In this document: positions 27,855 through 38,202 of the stretch, piece by piece
How positions within the stretch are numbered: position 1 is the stretch's first letter
How the letters are laid out: every line of letters starts with the position of its first letter
From: Arthrobacter tumbae
Lineage (GTDB): Bacteria > Actinomycetota > Actinomycetes > Actinomycetales > Micrococcaceae
NCBI RefSeq assembly: GCF_016907495.1
Contig: NZ_JAFBCC010000001.1
Location: 3,162,001 to 3,226,000 of the forward strand
Length of the DNA: 64,000 nucleotides
Direction of reading: 5' to 3'
The notes under the pieces: generated by a model
Seen by the model: only the letters and a program-made list of their open reading frames with translations
Told to the model about the DNA's origin: nothing
The model's database searches: none
Program-made: the position numbers and the translations under genes

Positions 27855-28954
27855 TTGCGCTGTTGATTGCCTCCGCGTCTGCGCTCCTCCTCGCGCTGGT
27901 GGGAACGCCTCTTTTCATCAGGCTTCTTGTACGCAAGAGCTACGGCCAGTTCATCCGCGACGATGGTCCAACTGCCCACCACACAAAGCGCGGCACGCCT
28001 ACCATGGGCGGCGCTGTCATCGTCGGATCTGTTGTCCTTGCCTACTTCGCCACGCACCTGATCATGATGGCGGCGGGTGGGTCGGACGGTCCGACCGTGT
28101 CCGGTCTTCTGCTGCTCATGGTCACCGTCGGCATGGGAGTGGTCGGCTTCTTCGACGACTACATAAAGATTTCGAAGCAGCGCAGCCTGGGGCTCAGCGC
28201 ACCGGCGAAGATCATCGGGCAAACCCTGGTGGGCGTCCTGTTCGCCGTGCTGGCCCTGAATTTCCCGGATGGAAACGGCCGCACCCCGGCGTCGACTGCA
28301 ATTTCTTTCGTCAGGGATACGGCCTTCGACCTGACCTTCGCCGGATCGATTCTTGGTGCAATCCTTTTTGTCCTGTGGTCCAATCTCATCATCACGGCCG
28401 CCACGAACGGTGTAAATTTGGCGGACGGCCTGGACGGCCTGGCCACCGGTGCGTCGGTCTTTGTCTTCGGCGCCTACATGCTGATGGGTATCTGGCAGTT
28501 CAACCAGAGGTGCGCATCACCAGATGTTCCGACCAACATCTGTTATGAGGTACGCGATCCCCTGGACCTCGCGCTGATCGCCGGTGCTATGTGCGGGGCT
28601 CTGGTTGGATTCCTCTGGTGGAACACCTCACCGGCCAAAATCTTCATGGGTGACACCGGTTCGCTGGCCATCGGCGGAGCAATTGCCGGCTTCGCTATTC
28701 TCTCCCGTACACAGCTTCTCCTGGTGATCATGGCGGGTCTGTTCGTCATGATCACGCTGTCGGTGATCATCCAGGTGGGCTTCTTCAAACTGTCCGGAGG
28801 CAAGCGGGTCTTCAAAATGGCACCACTCCAGCATCACTTCGAGCTGAAGGGGTGGCAGGAGGTTACGGTGGTCGTGCGCTTCTGGATCCTTGCCGGGCTG
28901 TTCGTGGCTGTTGCGCTTGGTATCTTCTATGCGGAATGGGTTGTACTTCTGTGA
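27851..28954 (+). CDS. mraY: Phospho-MurNAc-pentapeptide transferase MraY
   Basis: 367 aa polytopic membrane enzyme that moves phospho-MurNAc-pentapeptide onto undecaprenyl phosphate (lipid I). About ten hydrophobic segments, with the conserved GTPTMGG loop, the Asp pair in FFDDYIK, NGVNLADGLDGLATG, GDTGSLAIGG, and the C-terminal PLQHHFELKGW. GTG start overlapping murF, and a stop overlapping the murD GTG (GTGA). Confidence 0.96.
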   Translation: MIALLIASASALLLALVGTPLFIRLLVRKSYGQFIRDDGPTAHHTKRGTPTMGGAVIVGSVVLAYFATHLIMMAAGGSDGPTVSGLLLLMVTVGMGVVGFFDDYIKISKQRSLGLSAPAKIIGQTLVGVLFAVLALNFPDGNGRTPASTAISFVRDTAFDLTFAGSILGAILFVLWSNLIITAATNGVNLADGLDGLATGASVFVFGAYMLMGIWQFNQRCASPDVPTNICYEVRDPLDLALIAGAMCGALVGFLWWNTSPAKIFMGDTGSLAIGGAIAGFAILSRTQLLLVIMAGLFVMITLSVIIQVGFFKLSGGKRVFKMAPLQHHFELKGWQEVTVVVRFWILAGLFVAVALGIFYAEWVVLL

Positions 28955-30516
28955 TCAGTGCGGGTGCAAAAGAGAACCCTGGACGCCTCGAAGACCTGAC
29001 GTCATGGGACGCCGACTGGACAGGACTACGGGTAGTGGTGACGGGGATCGGCCTGTCCGGCTTCTCTGCCGCCGACACTCTGATCGAACTCGGTGCGCGG
29101 GTTGTGGTGTGCGACGCCACGGATTCGGAAGAGAACCGGGCGAAGGCAGACACTCTCCGTATCGTCGGGGCAGTGGATGTCCAGCTCGGGCCCGAGGCCG
29201 CTGCTGCACTCCCGCCCGTGGATGGCGAATTGCCCGAGCTGGTGGTGACTTCTCCCGGTTGGCGTCCGGACCAGCCGCTGCTTGCCGCTGCCGCCGCTGC
29301 CGGCGTCCCGGTATGGGGCGATGTCGAACTCGCCTGGCGCGTGCGCGTCCGTGAGGGCAGACCCACGGCCGAATGGCTGGCCATCACCGGAACCAATGGC
29401 AAGACAACCACGGTCATGTTGGCGGAGTCGATGCTCCGTGCGGCGGGTCTTCGCGCCATCGCCGCCGGAAATGTCGGCATCCCGTTGCTCGACGCCATCC
29501 GGGATCCCCAGGGCTATGATGTCGTCGCTGTCGAGCTCTCCAGTTTTCAGCTGCACTGGAGTACCAGCCTCGCTCCGCTCGCGAGTGTCTGCCTCAATCT
29601 CGCCGAAGACCACGTGGACTGGCACGGAGGGTTCGAGGCCTACCGCGCGGCCAAGGCAAGGATCTACGAGAACACACGCGTTGCCTGCGTCTACAACGCC
29701 GAAGACCTGGCCACCGAGCGGATGGTGGAAGAAGCCGACGTCCAGGAAGGCTGCCGTGCGATCGGCTTCACCACCAACACTCCTGCCATCAGCATGCTGG
29801 GGGTTGTGGATGGTCTGCTGGTGGACCGTGCATATATCGAACAGCGAAAGGACTCAGCCGCGGAACTGGCGTCCGTGACGGACCTCGGGGAAGTGGTTCC
29901 CCGTCACCTCGTCGCCAACGCCCTGGCGGCGGCCGCCCTGGTGCGGGCAGCGGGGGTCCCGACGGCCGCGGTGCGGGAAGGCGTCCGTAACTACCAGCCT
30001 TCCGGGCACCGGATAGAGCTGGTTACGGCACGGGACGGCGTGCTCTGGATCAACGATTCCAAGGCAACCAATCCGCACGCGGCGCACGCGGCCCTGTCCT
30101 CCTTCTCCAGCGTCGTCTGGATTGCAGGTGGACTTTCCAAGGGCGTGGACTACAACGACCTGGTCCGGGAGAATTCGGCACGCTTCAAAGCGGCTGTCCT
30201 TATCGGCCGCGACAGCTCGGACCTTGCTGCCGCTCTCAGCCGACACGCGCCGGATGTTCCGGTGATCGACCTGGCCGCGGGTCACACTGGTAGGGACGAG
30301 TTGCCGTCCCAGCACTCGAGTTCAGACGGCGTCCAGGCCATGCGCGCGGCAGTCGCCGAAGCGCTGCGTATCGCCGTGGACGGCGACACTGTTCTCATGG
30401 CGCCGGCAGCAGCGTCGATGGACCAGTTCCCTTCCTACGCCCACCGTGGCGCCGCCTTTATCGAGGCGGTTCGCGGGATTGTGGAGGGGCAGGGATTCAC
30501 CGCTAAGGAGTTGTAA
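28951..30516 (+). CDS. murD: UDP-MurNAc-L-Ala:D-Glu ligase MurD
   Basis: 521 aa from the GTG at 28951. The reading frame extends upstream into mraY, but that part is the mraY sequence in another frame. It shows the N-terminal Rossmann motif VTGIGLSGFSAADTL, ATP site GTNGKTTTVMLAE, HVDWHGGFEAY, and WINDSKATNPHAA. It adds D-Glu to UDP-MurNAc-L-Ala in the cytosol. The stop TAA shares its last A with the ftsW ATG (TAATG). Confidence 0.95.
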   Translation: MISAGAKENPGRLEDLTSWDADWTGLRVVVTGIGLSGFSAADTLIELGARVVVCDATDSEENRAKADTLRIVGAVDVQLGPEAAAALPPVDGELPELVVTSPGWRPDQPLLAAAAAAGVPVWGDVELAWRVRVREGRPTAEWLAITGTNGKTTTVMLAESMLRAAGLRAIAAGNVGIPLLDAIRDPQGYDVVAVELSSFQLHWSTSLAPLASVCLNLAEDHVDWHGGFEAYRAAKARIYENTRVACVYNAEDLATERMVEEADVQEGCRAIGFTTNTPAISMLGVVDGLLVDRAYIEQRKDSAAELASVTDLGEVVPRHLVANALAAAALVRAAGVPTAAVREGVRNYQPSGHRIELVTARDGVLWINDSKATNPHAAHAALSSFSSVVWIAGGLSKGVDYNDLVRENSARFKAAVLIGRDSSDLAAALSRHAPDVPVIDLAAGHTGRDELPSQHSSSDGVQAMRAAVAEALRIAVDGDTVLMAPAAASMDQFPSYAHRGAAFIEAVRGIVEGQGFTAKEL

Positions 30517-31889
30517 TGGTCAGCACGCCCACCCGGCATCCGCGCCGGAAGCCGGCGGCGCGGCAACCCTCCAGCGGCAGCACAGGCTCGTCACGGGTGA
30601 AAGGCCCTCAAAGCCCTCCGGTCGATGCCGGGGCAGAGCGTCCGGACCGCAAGGGCGTCCTCGGAGCATTCGTGCGCCTGTGGCGCTTCCTCGAGGGGTC
30701 GGACCGGCAGACGAGCGGCTCCAGCTACTACATGATTCTTGGCGCCACACTGGCGCTGACGGCTATCGGGCTCATGATGGTGCTGTCGGCGTCGTCCGTT
30801 GAGTCGATTGCCAACGCAGCATCGACGGTCGAGCCCACTGATGAGGGCGCGATCGTCTTCGACTTCTTTTTCAAGCAGAGCATGTACGCGGTGCTGGGTG
30901 TGGTGCTGATGCTCATCCTGTCCAGGCTGGGACCACGGATCTTCAAGTTCCTTGCCTGGCCGGGGCTCGGCGTGGCCATTGTCCTGCTCGTGCTGGTGCT
31001 CCTCATCGGCGAGAACATCAACGGGAACCAGAACTGGATCCGGATCGGTAATCAGTCCCTGCAGCCTTCCGAACCCGCGAAGCTCGCACTCGCGCTGTGG
31101 TGTGCCACTGTCCTGGAACGCAAACGCGGCCTCATCCGGGACTGGAAGCACGCGCTGATACCAGTGGCGCCGCTCGGCGGAGTCATCCTCCTGCTCGTCA
31201 TGCTGGGCGGCGACCTGGGTACGGCCATCATCCTCGGCATGATCATGGCCGCCGCTCTGTTCTTCGCAGGCGCGCCGATCAAGCTGTTCACTCTGGTCGG
31301 CCTCCTAGGAATTGCCGGCGCTTTTGGTGCCATTCTCCTCAACAGCACCCGAAGTACCCGCATACAGGCCTGGCTCAGATTGAACTGCGAGAGCGCGACC
31401 GACCCCTGCTTCCAAACAAACCAGGGACTCTTTGCACTGGCGTCCGGGGGCTGGTGGGGGGTGGGAATAGGCCAGAGTCGGCAAAAGTGGAACTGGATCC
31501 CTGAAGCGCACAATGACTTCATCTTCGCCATCATCGGTGAAGAATTCGGGTTGATCGGTACCCTCGTGGTGATCGCGCTGTTCGGAATCCTCGCCGTGGC
31601 GACCCTTCGTGTGGCCCGCCGCTACACCGACCCCTTCGTGCGTATCCTCATGGGCTCCATTCTCGTCTGGCTGATCGGCCAGGCCTTTGTGAACATCGGC
31701 ATGGTGACGGGGGTTCTTCCGGTGATCGGTGTGCCGCTGCCGTTCATCTCCTACGGCGGTTCGGCCCTGACGTTCACGCTTGCCGCCGTCGGGGTGCTCC
31801 TCGCCTTTGCGCGGCGGATGCCGCCCGCCGTGCCTCGCACCGCCGGACCGGCCGTCGGCTCCGACCAGACTTCTGCAAGCGCCAAGTGA
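30516..31889 (+). CDS. ftsW: Septal peptidoglycan polymerase FtsW (SEDS family)
   Basis: 457 aa with a Ser/Pro/Arg-rich cytoplasmic N-terminus (about 65 residues) and roughly ten transmembrane helices. SEDS signatures seen: NGNQNWI, the periplasmic [19 protein letters not shown], and [12 protein letters not shown] near the C-terminus. It polymerises glycan strands from lipid II together with FtsI. Its GTG-overlapping stop couples it to murG. The large loop with two Cys residues ([14 protein letters not shown]) may form a disulfide outside the cell. That is an inference. Confidence 0.94.
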   Translation: MVSTPTRHPRRKPAARQPSSGSTGSSRVKGPQSPPVDAGAERPDRKGVLGAFVRLWRFLEGSDRQTSGSSYYMILGATLALTAIGLMMVLSASSVESIANAASTVEPTDEGAIVFDFFFKQSMYAVLGVVLMLILSRLGPRIFKFLAWPGLGVAIVLLVLVLLIGENINGNQNWIRIGNQSLQPSEPAKLALALWCATVLERKRGLIRDWKHALIPVAPLGGVILLLVMLGGDLGTAIILGMIMAAALFFAGAPIKLFTLVGLLGIAGAFGAILLNSTRSTRIQAWLRLNCESATDPCFQTNQGLFALASGGWWGVGIGQSRQKWNWIPEAHNDFIFAIIGEEFGLIGTLVVIALFGILAVATLRVARRYTDPFVRILMGSILVWLIGQAFVNIGMVTGVLPVIGVPLPFISYGGSALTFTLAAVGVLLAFARRMPPAVPRTAGPAVGSDQTSASAK

Positions 31890-33022
31890 AAGATCAAGAG
31901 AACCCATTGACTGAATCCGCTGCCCTGTCGGTCGTACTCGCCGGCGGGGGAACTGCCGGGCACATCAGCCCGCTGCTCGCCATTGCGCGTGCTCTGATCG
32001 AGGCCCGCCCGGACGCCCGTGTGGTGGCCGTCGGAACGGCTGCCGGAATGGAGACCCGGCTGGTTCCTGCAGCCGGTTTCCGGCTGGAAACCATCGAACG
32101 GGTTCCTATGCCCCGCCGCCCGTCTGTCGACCTGCTGAAGCTGCCGGTCCGGCTGGTCCGCGCCGTGCGGCAGGCACTGAAGATTATCGACGCGGCACAG
32201 GCCGACGTCGTCGTCGGGGTTGGCGGGTATGTGTCCACTCCGCTTTATGTGGCGGCGTGGATTCGACGCATCCCCGTGGTTATCCATGAGGCGAACGCCC
32301 GCCCCGGGCTGGCCAATCGGCTGGGAGCCCGTAGTGCACGGAGCGTGGCGGTGGCATTCCGCGGCACCGGACTGCCGGGCGAGGAATGGGTGGGCATGCC
32401 GATGCGACGGGAGATTTCCACTCTGGACCGGGCGGCCGCCCGACGGGATGCGCGGGCCGGCCTTGGGCTGGATCCGGATCGTGCAACGCTCATCGTGACC
32501 GGCGGATCCTCCGGCGCCGCGAGCATCAACCGGGCGGTAGCTGAAGCAGCGCCGACTCTAGCCGACGGCTCGGTGCCGGTGCAGGTGCTTCACATCACCG
32601 GACGCGGCAAGCAGGTTACCGGCCCCGACGGCGCGCTTCTTGCCGCCGGGGGCTACCGGCAGGTCGAGTATGTCGACGGCATGGAGAACGTCTATGCGGC
32701 GGCAGACCTGCTGCTGGCGCGTGCCGGCGCGGCAACCGTCAGCGAGGTTGCGGCGGTCGGCCTCCCGGCTGTCTTTGTCCCTCTGCCGCACGGCAACGGG
32801 GAGCAGCGGCGCAATGCGGCCGAGCTTGTCGGGGTTGGCGGTGCGCTCATGATTGATGACGCGCGGCTCACGGCGGACTGGCTGCTCACCGAAGCCCTGC
32901 CGCTCGTGCAGGACCGTGAGCGTCTCGAAAACATGTCCGCTGCCGCCGCGCCGCTCGGCGTGCGCGACGCCGACACGCGCATGGCGAAGCTGATTATCGA
33001 AGCCGCGGGAGGCCGCTCATGA
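31886..33022 (+). CDS. murG: UDP-GlcNAc:lipid I GlcNAc transferase MurG
   Basis: 378 aa GT28 glycosyltransferase that makes lipid II at the inner face of the membrane. N-terminal [47 protein letters not shown] and [26 protein letters not shown] are characteristic. GTG start inside the ftsW stop (GTGA), and a stop overlapping the murC ATG (ATGA). Confidence 0.96.
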   Translation: MKDQENPLTESAALSVVLAGGGTAGHISPLLAIARALIEARPDARVVAVGTAAGMETRLVPAAGFRLETIERVPMPRRPSVDLLKLPVRLVRAVRQALKIIDAAQADVVVGVGGYVSTPLYVAAWIRRIPVVIHEANARPGLANRLGARSARSVAVAFRGTGLPGEEWVGMPMRREISTLDRAAARRDARAGLGLDPDRATLIVTGGSSGAASINRAVAEAAPTLADGSVPVQVLHITGRGKQVTGPDGALLAAGGYRQVEYVDGMENVYAAADLLLARAGAATVSEVAAVGLPAVFVPLPHGNGEQRRNAAELVGVGGALMIDDARLTADWLLTEALPLVQDRERLENMSAAAAPLGVRDADTRMAKLIIEAAGGRS

Positions 33023-34422
33023 GCACGGTTGTCGAAGATCTGGGCCGGGTCCATTTCATCGGACTCGGCGGAGCGGGCATGTCTGCTGTGGCGCGTGTCC
33101 TCCTCGGCCGGTCCGTAGCGGTGTCCGGGTCTGATGCCGCTGACTCACGCGGTCTGCAGGCCCTCGCTGCCCTGGGCGCGACGGTGCATGTAGGCCACGA
33201 TGGAGCACATGTGAGCGGCGCGGACACCGTGGTGGTGTCCAGCGCCATCCGAAGCACCAACCCTGAGCTCATGGAGGCGACAGCACGCGGACTGCGCGTG
33301 CTGCACCGCTCGGAGGCACTTGCCGCCGCGATGGACGGACGGAAAGTGGTTGCTGTAGCAGGAACCCATGGCAAGACCACGACCACCGCAATGATCACCG
33401 TCATGCTGCAGGCGGCCGGCACCAGTCCATCGTTTGCCATCGGCGGGGACGTTGCGGCGCTCGGCGTCAACGCTGAGTGGGCTGACGGAGAAGTCTTCGT
33501 GGCCGAGGCGGACGAGTCGGACGGCTCGTTCCTCAACTATCGCCCTCACCTCGGCGTTGTCACCAACGTCGAGGCTGACCACCTGGACCACTATGGATCC
33601 GCCGCGGCGGTGTACGAGTCCTTCGACCGGTTCGCTGCGCTGCTGCCCGCGGACGACGGCGTGTTGGTGGCCTGCCACGACGACGACGGCGCTGCCGCCC
33701 TAGCTGCGCGAACCACCGGTTCACGCCGGGTCCGGACTTATGGCTACAACCCGGGCGCAGACGTTCGGATCAGCAACACCCGTGCGTTGGGCAGCACGTC
33801 GAACAGTGTCCTCTCTTTCTCGATCGACGGACTCGACAGCCAACAGGAACTCCAGCTCGGGGTGCCCGGGCGGCACAACGTCCTGAACGCAGCAGCGGCG
33901 TTCAGCGTGGGACTGGAGCTCGGCGTGGATCCGGCTGCTGCCGCCGCGGGCCTTGCCTCCTTCTCCGGTGCTGCCAGGCGTTTCGAAGCGAAGGGTGAAG
34001 CAGACGGCGTGCGCGTCTTCGATGACTACGCCCATCACCCCACGGAAGTGGCGGCAGCGCTGGGCGCTGCCCGGACCGTCGCGGGAGGCCATCGCGTGCA
34101 CGTCCTGTTCCAGCCGCACCTGTTTTCCCGTACGCAGGAGTTTGCCGAGGAGTTCGCCGGTGCCCTCTCACTGGCTGATACGGTGCGCGTGCTTGACATC
34201 TATGCCGCACGGGAAGACCCGATGGAGGGCGTGACGAGCCGGCTCATCAGCGACCGGCTCACCGTTACTGGAGGGTACGCGCCCGACGCGGACGAAGCCC
34301 TGCGGGAGCTCGTCCTTTCGGCGCAGAGCGGTGACATCATCCTGACTGTCGGGGCGGGTGACGTTACCCGCTTTGGTCCGCTGCTGGTCGACCTCCTCGC
34401 AGGGAAGGGGCGTCCGCAGTGA
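33019..34422 (+). CDS. murC: UDP-MurNAc:L-Ala ligase MurC
   Basis: 467 aa. First Mur ligase step, adding L-Ala to UDP-MurNAc. N-terminal nucleotide-binding [18 protein letters not shown] site [24 protein letters not shown], and [14 protein letters not shown] are all present. Overlaps murG by 4 nt and ftsQ by 4 nt. Complete and of normal length. Confidence 0.96.
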   Translation: MSTVVEDLGRVHFIGLGGAGMSAVARVLLGRSVAVSGSDAADSRGLQALAALGATVHVGHDGAHVSGADTVVVSSAIRSTNPELMEATARGLRVLHRSEALAAAMDGRKVVAVAGTHGKTTTTAMITVMLQAAGTSPSFAIGGDVAALGVNAEWADGEVFVAEADESDGSFLNYRPHLGVVTNVEADHLDHYGSAAAVYESFDRFAALLPADDGVLVACHDDDGAAALAARTTGSRRVRTYGYNPGADVRISNTRALGSTSNSVLSFSIDGLDSQQELQLGVPGRHNVLNAAAAFSVGLELGVDPAAAAAGLASFSGAARRFEAKGEADGVRVFDDYAHHPTEVAAALGAARTVAGGHRVHVLFQPHLFSRTQEFAEEFAGALSLADTVRVLDIYAAREDPMEGVTSRLISDRLTVTGGYAPDADEALRELVLSAQSGDIILTVGAGDVTRFGPLLVDLLAGKGRPQ

Positions 34423-35321
34423 CAACACGTCCTCCGCGCAAACCGGGCAGGTCAGCGAAGCAGGGCGCGCGTGCGCCGGGAAATGAGACCATCACCGCCG
34501 AGAAGCAGGTGCACCCTCCGCAGTCCGGCAGTACGCGGGCAGGCACAATATCCGCATCGCTTGAAGCGCCCGTTGCCCTGCTGAACCGCGAGGACGACGA
34601 CGGCACGGTCATTGCCTTCCCGGAACCTCCCGGCCGCCGGCGCAGAAGGTGGTGGCTGGCGGGCATCATCTCAGCCGTGCTGATCGTCGCCGGTGTGATC
34701 GCCTACCTGGTGTTCTCACCGGCGCTTGCCGTGCGCACGCTCGAAGTGCAGGGGAACCGCTTGGTACCGGAGGACGCGATCGCTGCGGCGCTGGAACCCC
34801 TCGTGGGAACGTCGCTGACGCAGATCGGCGACGACGACGTCCGTGCACTGCTCGACGGGTTCGCTCCGATCGAGGACATCGCCGTGGCCGCGGCACCGCC
34901 TTACACCCTGAGCGTGACTGTCATGGAGCGCACGCCTGTCGCCATCCTGGAAAGCGGCGGTGAGTACATCCTCATTGACTCCGAGGGCCGGCAGCTCACC
35001 ACAGTCGCGGACAGGCAATCCGTTGCCTTGCCGCTCATCGACGGGGGTACGAACGCTGTCAACAGCGCTGTCTTCTCGTCGATCGCCGATGTCCTGGCCG
35101 CCCTGCCGACAGCCATCCGGGAGCGCCTTGTCCACGCGTCTGCAAAGTCAATCGACTCCGTCGAACTGAAGCTGACGGACGGGAAGACGATCTTCTGGGG
35201 GAGTGCCGAAGAGAACGCGGCGAAGGCCCGGGTCATCGCGACGCTGCTGACTCTTCCGGAGCAGGATCCACCGGTCAGCGTCTACGACGTGAGCACCCCG
35301 TCGCGGCCAGTAACCCGATGA
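34419..35321 (+). CDS. ftsQ: Cell division protein FtsQ/DivIB
   Basis: 300 aa bitopic protein. A basic cytoplasmic N-terminus (about 1-78), one transmembrane helix (about 80-100), then an extracytoplasmic POTRA domain starting AVRTLEVQGNRLVPEDAI and a beta domain with EYILIDSEGRQL. It scaffolds the FtsL and FtsI assembly. GTG start overlapping the murC stop. It ends the tightly coupled run, and a 180-bp regulatory gap precedes ftsZ. Confidence 0.92.
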   Translation: MTTRPPRKPGRSAKQGARAPGNETITAEKQVHPPQSGSTRAGTISASLEAPVALLNREDDDGTVIAFPEPPGRRRRRWWLAGIISAVLIVAGVIAYLVFSPALAVRTLEVQGNRLVPEDAIAAALEPLVGTSLTQIGDDDVRALLDGFAPIEDIAVAAAPPYTLSVTVMERTPVAILESGGEYILIDSEGRQLTTVADRQSVALPLIDGGTNAVNSAVFSSIADVLAALPTAIRERLVHASAKSIDSVELKLTDGKTIFWGSAEENAAKARVIATLLTLPEQDPPVSVYDVSTPSRPVTR

Positions 35322-35391
35322 GTTTTCCGACACGCGGGAGTGGTCATTGCATGCCGGTGTCCGGGCACCTAGCGTCTCAATAAGAAACTAC

Positions 35392-35397
35392 TTGACA
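35392..35397 (+). promoter_or_regulatory. Consensus -35 hexamer TTGACA upstream of ftsZ
   Basis: A perfect TTGACA in an AT-rich patch, 105 bp upstream of the ftsZ start. No matching -10 box is clear 16-18 bp downstream, where the 33-bp dyad lies. Confidence 0.4.
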
Positions 35398-35430
35398 TAA
35401 CATTAACTTTCAACCTGAAGGTGAATGTTA
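35398..35430. promoter_or_regulatory. 33-bp imperfect inverted repeat upstream of ftsZ
   Basis: TAACATT at the left edge mirrors AATGTTA at the right edge, and the centre is around position 35414. Twelve of the sixteen opposing pairs match. It immediately follows TTGACA, and a second small dyad (AGGTTGGAACCT, 35441-35452) lies 10 bp further on. It may be an operator or an mRNA leader hairpin. Confidence 0.55.
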
Positions 35431-35501
35431 GCCAAGTTGAAGGTTGGAACCTCCAGCCCACAAACCCAACCAGCGCACAGATCGAACAAGGGACACAGGA
35501 C

Positions 35502-36701
35502 GTGGCAGCACCGCAGAATTACTTGGCCGTCATCAAGGTCGTCGGCATCGGCGGCGGTGGCGTGAACGCCGTCAACCGAATGATCGAGGTGGGCTTGCGC
35601 GGCGTGGAATTCATCGCCATCAACACCGACGCGCAGGCACTACTCATGAGCGATGCCGATGTGAAGCTCGACGTCGGACGCGAACTCACCCGTGGGCTGG
35701 GCGCCGGAGCTGATCCGGAAGTGGGTCGTAAAGCGGCCGAGGATCACGCTGAGGAGATCGAGGAAGTCATCCGCGGAGCGGACATGGTGTTCGTGACAGC
35801 AGGTGAAGGCGGCGGTACTGGTACCGGTGGCGCACCTGTCGTCGCAAGGATCGCCCGTTCCCTTGGTGCGCTGACTATCGGCGTGGTGACTCGGCCGTTC
35901 ACATTCGAGGGCCGCCGCCGTTCCAACCAGGCGGAGACCGGTATCGACACGCTCCGGGATGAGGTCGACACCCTGATCGTTATTCCCAACGACCGCCTCC
36001 TGTCCATCAGCGACCGCAATGTGTCCATGCTGGACGCGTTCCGCTCGGCGGATCAGGTGCTGCTCTCGGGTGTCCAGGGCATTACGGATCTCATCACCAC
36101 ACCTGGCCTGATCAACCTCGACTTCGCGGACGTGAAGTCGGTCATGCAGGGCGCGGGTTCGGCTCTCATGGGTATCGGCTCCGCCCGCGGCGAGGATCGC
36201 GCGGTCAAGGCAGCAGAACTGGCCATCGCCTCGCCGCTCCTGGAAGCTTCCATCGACGGTGCCCACGGCGTTCTGCTATCCATTCAGGGCGGTTCGGACC
36301 TCGGACTGTTCGAGATCAACGAGGCTGCGCGCCTGGTGCAGGAAGTTGCGCACCCGGAGGCGAACATCATCTTCGGTGCCGTGATCGACGACGCACTCGG
36401 TGACGAGGCACGGGTTACGGTCATTGCCGCAGGTTTCGATCAGGTGGATGCCACCTCGCAACCAGCGGCCCCCGCTGCAAAGCCGGCATCAGCTCCCGCT
36501 ATCGGACGCGAGTCCGCGCCGGCACCGCAGACCGTTGCCGCAGGAGCGGGCTACGGTTCGTGGTCGCAGCACTCATCCAACGGACGCGGCAACGATGTCC
36601 CGGGCGACGCCGGGTTCGATGTCGACCTGCCCGCAGTCGTCGAGCCTGGCTACTCGACCGGACGCTCCGATGACCTGGACGTTCCCGATTTCCTGAAGTA
36701 G
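35502..36701 (+). CDS. ftsZ: Cell division GTPase FtsZ
   Basis: 399 aa tubulin-like GTPase that forms the division ring. GTG start at 35502 with AAGGGA 8 nt upstream, giving the usual [19 protein letters not shown] beginning. The longer frame from 35421 runs through the regulatory region and is not used. The GTP-binding signature [12 protein letters not shown] and synergy-loop region are intact. After about residue 315 comes a variable Ala/Pro/Ser linker, and the C-terminal peptide [10 protein letters not shown] is the conserved tail that binds SepF in actinobacteria. Confidence 0.96.
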   Translation: MAAPQNYLAVIKVVGIGGGGVNAVNRMIEVGLRGVEFIAINTDAQALLMSDADVKLDVGRELTRGLGAGADPEVGRKAAEDHAEEIEEVIRGADMVFVTAGEGGGTGTGGAPVVARIARSLGALTIGVVTRPFTFEGRRRSNQAETGIDTLRDEVDTLIVIPNDRLLSISDRNVSMLDAFRSADQVLLSGVQGITDLITTPGLINLDFADVKSVMQGAGSALMGIGSARGEDRAVKAAELAIASPLLEASIDGAHGVLLSIQGGSDLGLFEINEAARLVQEVAHPEANIIFGAVIDDALGDEARVTVIAAGFDQVDATSQPAAPAAKPASAPAIGRESAPAPQTVAAGAGYGSWSQHSSNGRGNDVPGDAGFDVDLPAVVEPGYSTGRSDDLDVPDFLK

Positions 36702-36704
36702 CCG

Positions 36705-37433
36705 GTGTTCTTCTGGACATCGCTTGTAGCGCCCGGCATCCGGGTTGCCTTCACTGATCGTGGCGCGGGGAACCTCGCTCCGCACGTCGGGGGCAACCCG
36801 GATGCCGCCGTTCGTTCCAGGCACGCGCTGGAGGTTGAGTTGGGAATTGGTCCGGATTCACTCCATTTCATGAACCAGACCCACTCGACCGTCCTGGCAG
36901 AGGCAGGGACAGGCACAGGCACACGCACCGTACCCGACGCTGATGCCCTTTTGAGCTTGACCGGTACGGACACACTCGCCGTCCTGGTGGCGGACTGCGT
37001 TCCTGTCGTGCTCGTCGGATCCACTGCTCGGAATGAGCCCATGACGGCGGTCATCCACGCCGGCCGAAAAGGCGTCGAAGGGAACATTGCTGGGCGAACG
37101 GTCGGCGCAATGCGTCGGCGCGGGGCTGAATCCATTTCAGCGTGGATCGGGCCATCCGTGTGCGGCCAGTGCTACGAGGTGCCGGAGGCCATGCGTGAGG
37201 AGGTCGCCGGGACCGTGCCGCTGACCCATGGCACTACACGCTGGGGGACTCCTGCGCTCAACCTCCCCGCGGGCGTTCGGGGCCAACTCGAGACGCTTGC
37301 CGTCTCCGTGCAGGATCTTGGCGCGGACGGCAATCCATGCACGCTCGAGAACGAACGCCTCTTCTCCCATCGCGCCGTTGGGCAGGGCCGGCCGGCGGGG
37401 CGACTGGCCGGATTGGTGTGGCCGGATGCCTGA
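36705..37433 (+). CDS. pgeF: Peptidoglycan editing factor PgeF (laccase-domain, YfiH/DUF152)
   Basis: 242 aa, multicopper-oxidase-like fold family (formerly polyphenol oxidase). Conserved metal-site segments: LHFMNQTHS, VADCVPVVLV, AVIHAGRKGVEGNI, and GPSVCGQCYEVP. The E. coli homologue removes misincorporated L-Ser from the muropeptide precursor, which fits its place in the wall cluster. GTG start 3 nt after the ftsZ stop, so probably coupled. The stop lies inside the start of the next gene. Confidence 0.88.
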   Translation: MFFWTSLVAPGIRVAFTDRGAGNLAPHVGGNPDAAVRSRHALEVELGIGPDSLHFMNQTHSTVLAEAGTGTGTRTVPDADALLSLTGTDTLAVLVADCVPVVLVGSTARNEPMTAVIHAGRKGVEGNIAGRTVGAMRRRGAESISAWIGPSVCGQCYEVPEAMREEVAGTVPLTHGTTRWGTPALNLPAGVRGQLETLAVSVQDLGADGNPCTLENERLFSHRAVGQGRPAGRLAGLVWPDA

Positions 37434-38175
37434 TTCGATGGGAAGGCACGCTGAACTGGAGGCCAATCTTCGGCGCGTCAACAAACGTATTGATGACGCG
37501 ATGGCGGCATGCGGCCGCACGGACCGGCCGAACCTCATTGTGGTGACCAAGTTCTTCCCACCGGGGGACGTGGTGCTGCTTTCTAAGCTCGGGGTTCGGG
37601 ACGTCGGCGAGAACCGCGATCAGGAAGCTGCTGCCAAAGCGCGGGAAATCCCGGACTCGGAACTGCGCTGGCACTTTATCGGCCAACTGCAGAGCAATAA
37701 GGTGCGATCAGTTGTCAGCTACGCACACTCCGTACACTCTGTCGACCGCAATTCACTGGCGATTGCGCTGGAAAAGGCGATGGCACGACACTCCGAACAT
37801 TCCGATCTGGTCAAGGAAGAAAGTACGGGCAACCGTCCTGCGCTGCTGGACTGTTTCGTCCAGGTCAACCTGTCAGCCGAAGACGCCGGTCGCGGGGGAG
37901 CGCAGCCTTCCCACGCGCTTGAGGTCGCCGCGAGAATCCACGACGCCGGCCATCTGCATCTGGCGGGAGTGATGGCCGTTGCGCCGCTTGGCGGGGACCC
38001 GCGCGACGCCTTCAACCGGCTGGCTGACATTTCTTCCGAGCTCGTATCCCGCTACCCTGCGGCAAACAGCATCTCCGCGGGGATGAGCGGCGACCTTGAG
38101 CATGCGATCGCGGCCGGTGCGACACACCTGCGCGTCGGTTCAGATGTCCTCGGTGCCCGCCCTCCTGTGGGGTAG
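37426..38175 (+). CDS. YggS-family PLP-binding homeostasis protein (PLPBP)
   Basis: 249 aa from the ATG at 37426, overlapping pgeF by 8 nt. An ATG at 37438 is an alternative. It has the alanine-racemase-like barrel with the PLP Lys in LIVVTKFFP, WHFIGQLQSNKVR, LHLAGVMAV, and SAGMSGDLEHAIAAGATHLRVGSDVLG. The family buffers pyridoxal phosphate and affects amino-acid balance. It has no proven division role, although it lies between ftsZ and sepF in most actinobacteria. Confidence 0.9.
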   Translation: MPDSMGRHAELEANLRRVNKRIDDAMAACGRTDRPNLIVVTKFFPPGDVVLLSKLGVRDVGENRDQEAAAKAREIPDSELRWHFIGQLQSNKVRSVVSYAHSVHSVDRNSLAIALEKAMARHSEHSDLVKEESTGNRPALLDCFVQVNLSAEDAGRGGAQPSHALEVAARIHDAGHLHLAGVMAVAPLGGDPRDAFNRLADISSELVSRYPAANSISAGMSGDLEHAIAAGATHLRVGSDVLGARPPVG

Positions 38176-38202
38176 CGTCAACGCTGTAACCGCGGGGAAT
38201 CT

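Noticed and set aside
35421..35501. ftsZ start at ATG 35421
   Set aside because: It would add 27 residues encoded by the dyad region. FtsZ proteins begin with [18 protein letters not shown] sequence, given by the GTG at 35502.
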